Below, in pieces: positions 1 through 10,906 of a stretch of DNA of 25,600 bases. The stretch spans positions 1 through 25,600 of the forward strand of contig JAAAIG010000572.1 in assembly GCA_015852425.1 (NCBI GenBank). The letters are read 5' to 3'. Position numbers and translations under genes: made by a program. The DNA comes from Gryganskiella cystojenkinii. Its lineage: Eukaryota; Mortierellomycota; Mortierellomycetes; Mortierellales; Mortierellaceae. The notes under the pieces were generated by a model. That model was not told the origin of the DNA and did not search any database. It saw only the letters and a program-made list of their open reading frames with translations. How positions within the stretch are numbered: position 1 is the stretch's first letter; each line of letters opens with the position of its first letter.

Positions 1-1137
1 AAAAAAAAAAAAAAAAAAAAGACTCGACAATCGAGTAAGGAGCCAAGACCTGAAGACGATCGGAACGTGGCTTAAAAAGAAGACAACGTGGAGTTTACTT
101 TTGTGAGACACTGAGTTCCTGTATATACTCTGTTCTAGGGAACTTAGTGAGGGTTGAAGGGCGATGCTAAAAAAAAAGAGTTTTTTTTTTCCTGCAAACC
201 GAAAATAGTCGCAATGACTGAGACTGTTATTTACGCTGGAACTCGAGACCTTGAGGAGTAGTGTCGAAAACTATTTCTTCACTCTTGCCGACTTTAATTT
301 CTAGGAACGACTCCTTCAAAACTTGACTTCTACTTCGCCTTAGCAGTGTCTTTTTTCCTACGCATCACCTTCATTTCTATTGTTGCTGCATTTTGATCTG
401 TGTCGTTTCTTGTCGATGGCGTCGGAAAGAAACATTCTTCTTCAATCATATGCAGAATTATCAGCGCGAGGCTGACACGAGGCTCGGTTCACGGCATTTA
501 CCTTACCTTACTTTCTTGATGAGCGACCACTGATCGTTCGCGTTTGCTGTTCTCATTTTTTATTTTGCTTCGTCTGGTTTCAAGACGGAAATAGAAAGGA
601 CCAGGCGAGCAAGGTGGTATTATCGAGACATGTCTTGACACTCGCCGTTGGTGACTCAGGAAAGAAAGCAATGCGGTGTTTTTACGCATCATTGGATTAC
701 AAGAAGCAGAGGCTGAGCGAAAAGGGAGCGACGCCAGCAGAGACGAAGTCATTTCGCCCGAACCACTCACCATTTTGGAGCGTTATTGGCAAAGAAAATA
801 AGGGCGTTGACTATGTGGTTTTTTCTCCGTAGTGTGAGAGCTTCGTCGTTTTTGTGATTATCTTCTTGTTTCGTTTTCATCTTTCCTGGCCCTTCAAGAG
901 CAGAAGTTCAGTTGTTCGTTGGAATAAATGTATTGAGTTGATCGCTCAATTGACCTTCAAGAGTATGTGCTTCACGTACAAAGAAATTTTCGGGAATGAA
1001 TAAAGGAAAAAATTTATTTTGCTGATGCGGTCAAAGAACATAATTATTCAATGGCAAAGTGTGAGAGGACATGGGAGCGAACGATTATGAATAAAAACGA
1101 AAAAAAGATGGTTTGAAGTCGACAGTGCGCCTTCGAC
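1..1137. other. Left flank without a supportable gene
   Basis: The window opens with a run of 20 A, which may be a contig edge or a simple poly(A) tract. The rest is AT-rich with T-rich stretches, for example around 180-190. Open frames here are short (under about 95 codons), lie on both strands and have no recognisable motif. A minus-strand stretch near 229-400 has a somewhat protein-like frame but no start or splice site that I can defend. The right part should hold the 3' untranslated region of the minus-strand gene ending at 1138. Confidence 0.5.
1013..1018 (-). terminator. Candidate poly(A) signal of the Tag1-like gene
   Basis: Read on the minus strand this is AATAAA, about 120 bases past the stop codon at 1138-1140. 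Position and sequence fit a polyadenylation signal; nothing else confirms it. Confidence 0.4.
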
Positions 1138-4100
1138 TTAGGGTGCAGTGGGCACAGGGGCAGGTGGACTGACAATGGTCGCAGGGGGCGAGGGCGAAGG
1201 CAAAGGCAACTCGGTCGAGGGACCAGGCGTAGGGACAGACGTAGGGTCAGACGTGGGGACAGGCGTAGGGACAGGCGTAGAGACAAGTGTAGACGTAGGG
1301 ATTCCCGTGGGGGTTGAGGATTTGACAATGTATTGATAGACCTGCATGAGATCTGGGCCGGCTGCGAAATAGGTATCCCAGGTTGTCGCATTCCAAGCTC
1401 CGCCGTTGAGGGGGTATACCTGACCTGAAGAAATATCGATGACGGTGGACAATGGGTGACTGGGGTCCCGCACGCTATAAAGGCTGAAACTTGGTACCAT
1501 GGCGATAGTCATTCCGACATCTTTCGTCAAAGAGGATTGGAACCATTCCACCTGTTCTTGCGATATCACAAAAGATTTCAGCTGCACAGTAAACGTCACC
1601 GGAGTCCATTCGTTGGTTAAAGGTCCTTTGAAGTCTGATGAAAGGTAAATCGGGGCAATAGATGCCTTGTTGAAGATGCTGAAATAAGGAGCAATGGACC
1701 CATCTGAGAGTGGGTTAAAATTCTCAAGACGAAGTGGGCTATGAGAATAAAAAGACAAGAATAGAACTGTGAGTTAAAGCTCTTGCCGTGATCAACAGCC
1801 ACCCAACCCCCGCCCATGTTTTCACTGCAATAGATGTTGGATCGAACAAAGTTACGGCAATATGAATCAACTTACACCGACGCAGGGTAGGGACTCCTGA
1901 ATTGCCCCAATATTTGAAAGATGCCATCATTGACGGTGTTTGGCAGGGCCTTCACGGTCCAAACTTTCTGGTAGAACAGAACAGGCTGACTATTCACCAA
2001 GTTATATGGAATAATGGTAGTTGAAACCAAGGATTTCAAACCCTTATCCAGAGCGGGATTGGGCGATGAACCTGGGTAAGCGTAGAGCTTAATTGGAACT
2101 GGGCCTGAAGACGTTCCACCCATAATCAAAGACTGACCAGGAGACCCTGAGACCAAAATGGCAGTGTTAGGCATGAGATTGTCACCGGGATACAGAGTAA
2201 GGTCCTCCATGACAGAGAAACCTCCATAACCTGCGGCGGTTGTGTCTAGACCAACGCTGAGGGTCAGCTTTCCAATTCTAAGGGTAAGTTTACTAGGATT
2301 GTGAATGTTCACGATCGAGGTGATGTCGAAATTGTTTGTCGCAGAGTTTAAGACATATCCGAAGATGTACTGCATGTCGATGTTCTTTAAACCTTGAAGA
2401 CCCTCCAATTCCGTTTTGACTCTAAGAGGAATACCCTTGATCTCCACGAGACCAAATGGACCGAGTCTCAACCTGGAGTCAGCCGTGCCGTGGAGGCCAA
2501 GACTATAGAACTGAGCATCATTGAGTTCACCAATAAATGTCGGGTAGATCGAATCCTTGGCCGCGTCATCGATCACGAGCTCCGAAGGAGGAGTAGAGGT
2601 TGAGACCAGATCTCCATTGACGACACAAGCCGCATAGGGTGTCTTTAAAACACCGACGACGGCACCGTTCTTGTCCAAGACCTGGATGTTCTGACTGAGC
2701 TCTTCGATTGGTGCGTTCTTGAAGGGCAGGTGGGTCTTGGCCGTGATGTTCGAGGTCGTCATGGGCTTATCGATACAAGTGGCACAGGCGAAATCCATCG
2801 ACATTGCATTGATAGCTACGGACTCAATTGGAGCAACAGTCAAAGGAGGGAGCGCTGTCGAGAGCGTGAGGCTCTTGATCGCAGTGTCCAACCAACTCAC
2901 TCCGGGCGCACCAGTACCAACGGCAGTAAGAGGGGTTGAGATGTTGTTAAGAGCATTGTGGAAGATGCCTTGGAGGATTGGGGTCATGTCACCACCATTG
3001 GGAACAATCGAGGCCTGAAGCACGAACTGTGAAAGACCGTGAGGGACCAAGGTGAGACCGTTCGCGACGGCGGGACCTAGGATCAACTTGCCAAACATAG
3101 TGTTGAACTGTGAGACAGGGATGACCATACCGATGGTCGAGGGGTTCTGGAGCGAGGCATCGATGGTCAAATGCAGGCCCTTGTCATCCACGGTATCGAT
3201 CATGTAGCTGCCGAGTGTAAGGCCCGCCAGCTTGTTGAAACCATCGAGGGTCACAGTCTTGGTCATTTTCACACCTGGGAGAGAGGCACCCATGGCATTG
3301 ACGACCACATCTGTGGTCGAGATGGTCCAGTCAAACTTCGCATTGTTGAGTGCAAAGACTGTGAACTCTGTATATGCAGCAATATCCGAGATCGTGAACG
3401 GGACAGACTTCAGGTCGAGCACAGCTCCCTTATCAGCGATAGCATTGACGGTGGGCATCATCATGGAACCGATGGCCTTGCCGTTGTACGAAACAACAAC
3501 AGGGTTAGGGAAGACGATTTGAGCATCCAAGGGACCGGTGTTAGAGATGATACCCTTGATATCAGTCTGGAAGCTGGTGTCAGTGGGGCCTTGGATCGAG
3601 ATTGCATCAAAGGCAAGCGCGGACTTGTCAACGAGGATCTGGGCGATGGGGGTACCGACGATCGGGAGCAATTTCAAGATCGTCTGGTCCGTGTTGGTCG
3701 TGACTCCGGTCTGGGTATAGGGAATGGTCACTTGGTAATCACCAAGCTTGACCGTCGTGGTCATGGTAATATCGATCTGGAGACCAGCCATGGCCTTCAT
3801 CGTGAACTCAGCAACGTTGAATCCGTCAAACAGGCTCGAGGGAGGGTTACCACCGGCCTGGAGCGAGAGCAAACCATCAAAGGCAGCGACGCTCAAACCG
3901 TTCTTGACCGCCTGAGCACGAATCAAAGTCACGAGATCATGAGGGTTCGTGTTCATGGTCAAAGGAGCGGTGAGGGTACCCTGAGCGGTGCCAGGGATGA
4001 CGGGAGGACTAGGGAACGTCGAGGTGACGGTACCGACAGAGAGATCGCCGTAGGTAATCTTCGAGTCGATCGAAAGAATGGTCATGGGAGGGACGAAGGG

Positions 4101-6491
4101 GTTGTTGACAGTGACGACAGTCTGAGCGAGACCGTTGACAAGGGTAGTGTCAAGAACAATCAAGCTGGCACTGGCAAGAAGCTTGGACTGAAGACCAGGC
4201 ATCTGCGTCTGGATGTTCAGGGCTCCAAAAGCAAGTGACAAAGATTCGACGGTCGTGCTAGTGGGGGTACCAGCAATATTGACAGTGGCACCGGCACCAC
4301 TGGTGTACAAGTTCAACAATTCGAGTCCCTCGGGAGACTTGGCAGGGTCAATGGTTGAGGTAGTAGCGACGGTGTTGGCACCAGGAACGATGGCCAGGTT
4401 GGGCATGGTCACTGTTCCGAGGTTCACACCCTTGTACATGAGAGCCAGGACAACATCACCAGCGTTCAAGGAGATCGACGAGGGGTTGACAATGACGACC
4501 GAGATGGCCATGGTCAAACCGGTGGGAGTACCAGAGATGACTTGGAGCGAGGTGATGGTGGGAGCAGGGTTGGCAAGACTCTGGAGACCGCTCAACTGGG
4601 TAGAGGCGTTGAAAGGAATGTTGACCAGGTTGACGACACCAATGGAAGTATTGGCGAAGACCGAGGCCTGACCAACAACCTGGAAGGGAAGATCAGCTCC
4701 AATGGTCAAGTCTCGATTGAACTCTTGGAAGGGAGTGTGGGACGCTTCGGGGACCAAGAGCGGAGTGGACAGGAGGTTAAAGGTCAAGGTACCGGAGGCC
4801 ATGTCTGAGGTCGAGGGGTTGTAGGACGAGTTCAAATTGGCAATCGTCACACCGCCGCGAGAGAGCGCGAACGCATTCGACACCTGCTGGAACTGGATGT
4901 TGAAACCGAAACCATCAGGGAGACTGTAGTTGGCAACGACGCCGGTGGAGGTGGTTGCGGGCTCGTAGGCGGTGGGAGGAGTGAAGACCAAACCGAGGGC
5001 GCCGAGGTTCAAGGCCTTAATGAGCGTGAGAGGCGTGGGACTCTGAAGCGGGACGTTCAACTTCAAGTTCTTGACCGCAGCAGAGAGCCACTCTAGTGAG
5101 TTGACACCATCGGGCTTGACTTCGACACCAGTAGCAGTGGTGTTGGTCACGACATTGCCGATGTAACGGGACATCATCTCGGAGGTGACAGCCAGACCGT
5201 TGGTGGTGTTTTGGGGGACGAGGTAACCCTTCATGTTCATGGTCTGTTGGCCACGGACCATGGTCAAGTTATTCGAGGTGACATAACCCATGAGGACGTC
5301 CTTGTAGGAGATGGCCAAGGTCAACGAACCCATGTACATCTGGATGGATGAGGGGTTGAACACGCTGGTATCGATCTCAATGAGGATACCCTTGCCAGAA
5401 GGATCATCACCAGGGAGAGAGAATCGTTCGATCTTGATGTTGCTTAAACCGTTGAAGGCTATTATGCGCACGGTGTAGTATAAGGAAAATAACTATTAGT
5501 ATCGCCTTTACTTTTATTTTTGCATGAGTACTGAAAATTACGCGTTATCCTCACTTGTTCTCTCTTTTTTTTTTTACCTTTGATAGTGATGTCCTTGCTC
5601 AGGGTGAGATCCTTGACTGTATGACTGAGGGCCTTGACGTTAAGTTTGCCTTCGAGATGCCAGATAAACGAGTCGGCGTTGAGCATGTAACTCGAGAACT
5701 CGATGAAAGCAGTGGTGTTGGTTACAGAGAAGCTACTGGCCAAGTTGAGGGATCCCTCACCGCCGCTGTTTGAAAAGAGGTTGTCGAGAAGAGTTCAAAA
5801 AAGGAGAGCGAGAGAGAGAAAAAAGCAGAACAGGTCAGGTTAATAGCACAACAAACGAGAGTTGCTCAAATTTAAACCCATTAGGCTGTTTTGCTACACG
5901 ACTCAAACGAAAAAGAAACGGACATAATTCATCGAAGCACTTACGAAGCCTTGCTGGTGCCGGGAATATTGGTTGTACCGAGCTCAACGCCTTTCCATGA
6001 GACGCGGACAGTTTCGGGGAAGGAGATCTCTGCGCTGAAGGGACCGGTGTGCTCCATCTTACCAATCATGGCAATGTTCATGGTCGTTGGCGATGGGTCA
6101 GTGATATCCTGCGCAGCATCATAGTGATCGAGAGGGAGGTAAGGAGAGCATCAAAGAAGAGTGTTCTGTCAGAGGCAGTACGGCAACATGGACACCACCG
6201 TCTCATAAATGAAGAGAGGAACTGTAATAAGTACGGAAAAAAGGGAGGACTTACAATCGAGCTAAAGTTAATTGTGGCCTTGTTCATGAGATCCTGGGCG
6301 ATCTTGGGCATGATCACATAGAGGGCCAAGATGACCGCGACGATCAATGCCACAATCGCATTGGGTATGCAAAAGTACCAAAACTTTCTGCGCTTGTAGA
6401 ATTTTGGACGCTCTGGTTGCTTCACGTCGTCGTACTCCTCAAACTCGTCGTGGTGGCCGTCCTCGTCCTCTTCGCGGATGTCAAAAGCCAT
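1138..6491 (-). CDS. Tag1-like vacuolar membrane protein with DUF3712 modules
   Basis: Five exons (6491-6255, 6108-5945, 5765-5578, 5458-1876, 1738-1138) join in phase to give about 1590 residues. Introns begin GTAAGT (three) or GTAAAA; the third has a TACTAATA branch site at 5494-5501. The N-terminus is acidic and cytosolic-looking, then come basic residues and one hydrophobic helix at about 42-61 without a cleavable signal, so a type II membrane protein is expected. The large outer part is a series of beta-rich modules beginning NPSSIxM/NPSSISL/NPSTIGM/NPSKLTL, with following iG and pGxN turns typical of DUF3712. Residues 1531-1590 are a Pro/Thr/Ser tail likely to be O-glycosylated or disordered. 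Yeast Tag1, a shorter vacuolar protein needed to end autophagy, belongs to this type; the role here is inferred from family. It is longer than yeast Tag1, by more copies of the module. Confidence 0.85.
1228..1300. repeat. Imperfect 12-bp minisatellite in the Tag1-like 3' exon
   Basis: About six degenerate copies of a 12-base unit close to GTAGGGACAGGC. On the minus strand they encode the Thr-Pro-Val-Pro type repeats of the C-terminal tail. The unit is a multiple of three, so copy-number change keeps the reading frame. Confidence 0.7.
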
Positions 6492-9224
6492 GGCGAAGAA
6501 AGTATATTAGAAAAGAGAAGTAAGGAGGGGGGAAGCGCTCAAGCCTTGTCGGAAAGGATAGGAGGAGAAAAGAGGAAAATGATTAACTCGAGGTAAAGGG
6601 AACGATGTTCAACCTTAGGTCGAGTGCGGAGAGGATGAAAGAGAAAGAGAGAGAGGGAGGGCACAAATCACTGTAAGTGAGAGGTGGAGGGGGGGATCAG
6701 GGACGGAGGATGGGACCGAGATGAAGGAAAGAGGACAAAAAAAGGACCGCAAGTATGTGTGCGCGGCGTGCGTACTTTATATACCAAAGTCGAGGCTGAA
6801 GGTTGGCAAGAGCAAGGTATGGAGACAGTGGAGGCGGAGAAGAAGAGCATCCAATCCCCACCCCCTTCCCTCGCTCGATATGATTGCCACATGCAGGTAC
6901 CTGTTGTCAAAACGCCCACAAAAACAAAAATCTGTCTCTTTGAGCAGAAGAGAAAAAATCTCTCGACGACGACGACCTGGGTTGGCTTGTGCCCTCGGAA
7001 CCACCCCGACCCAAAGATTACAAAATAAAACAAGCCTAGCGATTGTTTACTTTTTGAGTGGTACCGTATTGTGTGCAGCACAAGTTTTCTTTTATTTTAT
7101 TTCGTGAGCACGCATAATAAAAGAGAGCTATTCCAGGGAGGGCGAGTGGAGGACAGAAAACAAAAAAGAACGGAAGGGAAGAAAGAAAAAAATATTCGCA
7201 GAGGGCGGTGGTCAAAAAAGAAAGGGGCCATTTTCATCTTTTTCTGCTGCCTTCATTTGACCGTTCTGCGGCACGTCGCTCGTAACTTCCTGGCTGTTGG
7301 CGACTGAGGAATGAGAGTCGAAATCTTTCAAATAATAGAACAAGACACGCGATACAGAAGAAAATGATTTTGAAGGAACAGAACAAACATGGGTCATAGT
7401 TGACGGACAGATACACAGAAATTAGACTTCCTTTGCGCCGAGAAATGAAAGGGGGATGAAAACTGCAAGCAGAGCATTCTGTGTCACACACGAATTTTGC
7501 GAATCAAGACAGCAACAGGACAAAAAACAGGGAAGAGGGCCAGAGTTTCAATCTTCAGTTGAGTTTGTGGAGAGATGAAGGTTCTTTGTTCCATGTCTCA
7601 TTTGCGAACGATGCAGCAGAGCGAAAATAAAGCATCTTTTGATCGTTGCTTTCACCGATCACGAATGGCAAACATTGCTGCTTTCTGGAGTCTCTGTTTG
7701 TCCGCCAAAGCATGTGCAAATGAAAGCTCGCTATGTCTGGCCAATACATGCCCACGAACTCTCAGCAAATAGCTCATTACGACAATGAGGATATGAGGAT
7801 AAGGTCTCGTTCGTGTTATGTCTCGTCGTTCTTTTCGATTGCGACTCATAGTGTCTCTTGCTTGTCGAGAGTGAAGGATGATTCTTGTATTTTCTTTTCT
7901 TTTTCTTTCTCTGAACTTCCATCAAAGTTGCGATGCAGGAAAAGAAAGTCAACCCGCGACGAGCAAAACAGATTGTCCATGACTAAGAATAATAGCACTT
8001 GTGTTGGTTTTTCACTTCCGTCCTCGCCTGCCTTCTTTCCCTGTCAAAACAATGAACAACGCAATGAAGCAAAATCAGGTGGTTCCTTGTCATGACAGGA
8101 AATGGGACAACAAATCAATTTTCGACTTCAATCAAACACCGAGGCGAGGAAAAAGGGGAGGAAGGCGTTCACATTTTGGTTCATGCTCTCAACAAAAGAA
8201 ACCAAAAAAAAAAAAAAGTGCAGGAACCTATCCTTCACCCCAGCCTTAGTGCCTTTTTTTTTCTTTGTCACCGCGCCGTGCGCCACAGTTTCTCACTAAA
8301 ATAGCTACTGCGATTCAATCGGATGTGGAGAAAGAGGAAGCGAGGAAATGGGCGGAAAGCAGGAAATATGCACAAAACGTTGTTCACGCTTTTTGGTTTA
8401 GTTCCTGGTCAGAGCACCATTACCATTTTTTTATCTTCCGCTCCTCGACTCGTTCCTGAGCTAAAACGAAAATCCTCTTTGCGAATCTAGGGTCCCCTAT
8501 CCTAGGTCGCGTTGTTTTCTCTTCCCAGGAAGGATCTTCATGATCAAAAAAATCCTCGGTAACCCTCGCTGTGGCAACAGAGCAAAGCTTATGTCAACAA
8601 ACAACAACAAGAACAACGACACCGAGAAAACTGCGATGATGCTCTCATTCTTTTATTTTTGAGGCAAGAAGGCCAGCCCTTCGTTGTTTTCTGCTCGCGT
8701 TTCTTTTTGTAGGATGGACACAAAGACAAAAACAAAAACAAAAAAAAGAAAAAATAGAAGAGCACAAACAGGACGAGGGCAAGCAAACACATCAACACCC
8801 CCCGGCAACAACACAGTCGTCCAAAAACAATTCTTGTTTTTCTCTTTGCATTGATGCAACATGTGATGGTGGGGAGCAAACAGCTTTTCATAATTGCCCC
8901 TCTTTCCAGCTTCGGCTTGTCCCAGAGAGAATGCATGCGGGATAGAGAGAGATAGAAGGAGGTAGAGACGGAAAGAAAGAAAGTTGTCAGAGTTGAACCG
9001 GTTGGACTAACACGTTTGCTCGCGCTAAGCCAGCAATGCTAAAGCCGCGAGTCAAAATGGGGTTTGGGGAGCACAAAAACGCGCTCGCCAAAAGGACTCC
9101 ATCATTTGAGTCTCTACCTCTCAGAGTGCATTTTGCGCGGTGTTCCTTTGAAACAAAAAAAAAATAAAGAATCTGCAATCAACGTCTCGTTCACGTTTTG
9201 TTCATTGTTCATTAACAACTCGAA
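6492..9224. other. Intergenic region between Tag1-like gene and F-box pseudogene
   Basis: About 2.7 kb with no convincing gene. It contains purine-rich and A-rich tracts (for example 7150-7230, 8205-8220 and 8700-8760). Open frames overlap on both strands, are short, and show no domain. A plus-strand segment at about 8300-8400 reads as a charged helical peptide but has no defensible start, splice site or extension. The part next to 6491 should be the promoter and leader of the Tag1-like gene. Confidence 0.5.
6776..6783 (-). promoter_or_regulatory. TATA box candidate for the Tag1-like gene
   Basis: On the minus strand the sequence is TATATAAA, a consensus TATA box, about 285 bases upstream of the start codon at 6491-6489. 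It would imply a leader of roughly 250 bases. The match could be chance in AT-rich DNA. Confidence 0.4.
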
Positions 9225-10818
9225 ATGGATCTCCTCGAGATTCGATTCATGTCCGGCTCATTCCTTGACTACCACGACTAGCCTGTTGTGTCCATGTCTC
9301 CAAGAGCTGGAACGAATCTTTTATCCTGTTCTTCTATTCCGAGGCAGGCGAAGACCAACCTTTATCAACACCAGTGGTCGTCGTTCATTTCATCTCGACC
9401 CAGATCCGAGCAGCGCCCCAACCGTCGAGCGCGCCCAGCTTCTCCTGCATTGTCAGCGTCTGAAACGGATCGAGTTACATCTCTTGCGACAATACCAAGG
9501 CGGGGCCGACTTCTTTCTCAGCATCCTCTCCAAGAATCCAACCTTGGTCCGTGTTACCATCCAGGGGATCGGACTCCATAACAGAGCCCTTTACCTTCTC
9601 TTAGAGACCATTGCCCGGGATTGTCTTTGGGTCGCGGAATTGAGCCTTCAGTCACTCCCCTGGGATACCGAACTCTGGACTCGAACTCGATCGTGCGACC
9701 TGATCGATGATGGATGCAAGAGCACGGTCCGATATCCTAGTGACGACAACAACGATGACCACGGCCAACGCTTGGCCAGAATTCCCAGAGCTTCGCTAAT
9801 TTATCATTTCGAGTTTGCCATGGGAGACGTCCTGGGAGTATCTATTGAGCTTGTTTCAGCATGCCCCAAACTGGAGCCCCTCTCTTGGGATTTTTATAAA
9901 CCTAAGCCTCGAAACTGGGCTGGGGCTCCCGTCTGGGGATTCGTGAATACAATTTGTTCGTTACTCCAGGGGAACCCCGTCAGTGGCAACCTTGTTGGCA
10001 GCAGTGATGATATCGGTCAAACACGAACAGCAATCACCACTACCGCCACCACTGTGAGCTCCTGGCCAAGATATCATTCCATCACTACACGAAAGGCATG
10101 TGTTTTGTCAGTCCAACTTCAAGGATTTCAAAGAGGAACATTTGACGAAACTGATCCTAGCCTGTCCGAATACTCTCCAGACCTTGAAATTACCAGCTGT
10201 CAAGATTGGGATGCAGACCTCACGGACTCTCGAGAAACAAGCGCATCTGAAGTCGCTCAAGGTCCTTGCCGTGTCAACGCTCCATCATCGGGCGACCGAA
10301 TTTATTCTGGCTTATTGTCCCGAGATCGAGATATTATGGCGATCAAATGAATGTGTGTCTTGTTGCACAGAGTGAAAAGGCGGAGGAAGAGAGAAGGCTC
10401 AAAGCCATGAGAGAGTCAGCAGCGTTGGTCGCACAGTCCAAAACTCCTAGAGCCTCTCTGATGGATATCAAATGCCTGTTTACAAATGACTTCATCAGGA
10501 CATAAGACGCTGCCGTCACCGAGGATGAGGTCTTGATGGGCTACGTCAAGAACACACCGGCTCCCTGGGTCTGTCACAAACTTTGAGTGCTCAGGGTTCC
10601 TGTGAAGGGAACAACTTGAAGTGATCATTCTTTCGAAATATGCTACAGGAAACAACAATGACGTGGATCCAAGGATGTACTTGAAATCCCTGAGTGAGGA
10701 TTCAGATCCTCTCAAGGGTTATTTCAGTAGCACTCAAAGGATCCGGAACAATGCGACAGGTCGTCGACTGCCTGAGGTCTGGCCTAGATTGACAAGGTGC
10801 CATTTTCACCAAGTATAA
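9225..10818 (+). pseudogene. Decayed F-box/leucine-rich-repeat protein gene
   Basis: Intact relatives would be SCF ubiquitin-ligase substrate adaptors. The F-box is split over frames. A start at 9225 gives MDLLEIRFMSGSFLDYHD and a TAG at 9279-9281. The conserved end of the box, VHVSKSWNESF, is in a second frame from 9290. From about 9325 a third frame continues through LRR-like text (LKRIELHLL, NPTLVRVTIQGIG, LVSACPKLEPLSWDF) to about 10050. Homology then shifts again: HLTKLILACPNTLQTLKL and HLKSLKVLAVSTL lie in the frame ending at 10375. The characteristic APWVCHKL segment near 10560 is followed by TGA. A last piece ending VWPRLTRCHFHQV stops at 10818. At least three frameshifts and several stops rule out a working product of normal length. 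Exact shift points cannot be fixed by eye. Confidence 0.75.
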
Positions 10819-10906
10819 AAAAAATATTGAAATGACATACAACATGAGATACGATTTGTTATTAAGAGTTTCGGAATGTATTATAATATGAGAAAGATCG
10901 ACTCTT

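Noticed and set aside
498..832. Two overlapping short frames on opposite strands
   Set aside because: Neither has a recognisable motif, and one uses a non-ATG start.
1148..1336. Plus-strand Gly/Val repeat frame
   Set aside because: It is the antisense of the minisatellite in the Tag1-like tail.
3171..4238. 355-codon plus-strand open frame inside the Tag1-like gene
   Set aside because: It is antisense to the DUF3712 exon, rich in Arg/Asp/Gly/His as expected for an antisense shadow, and has no domain.
6668..7107. Overlapping open frames on both strands upstream of the Tag1-like gene
   Set aside because: Low-complexity, mutually overlapping, no domains; the interval also contains the TATA candidate and is better read as promoter.
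8265..8459. Plus-strand frame with a charged helical segment
   Set aside because: Only about 30 residues look protein-like, with no splice sites or continuation on either side.
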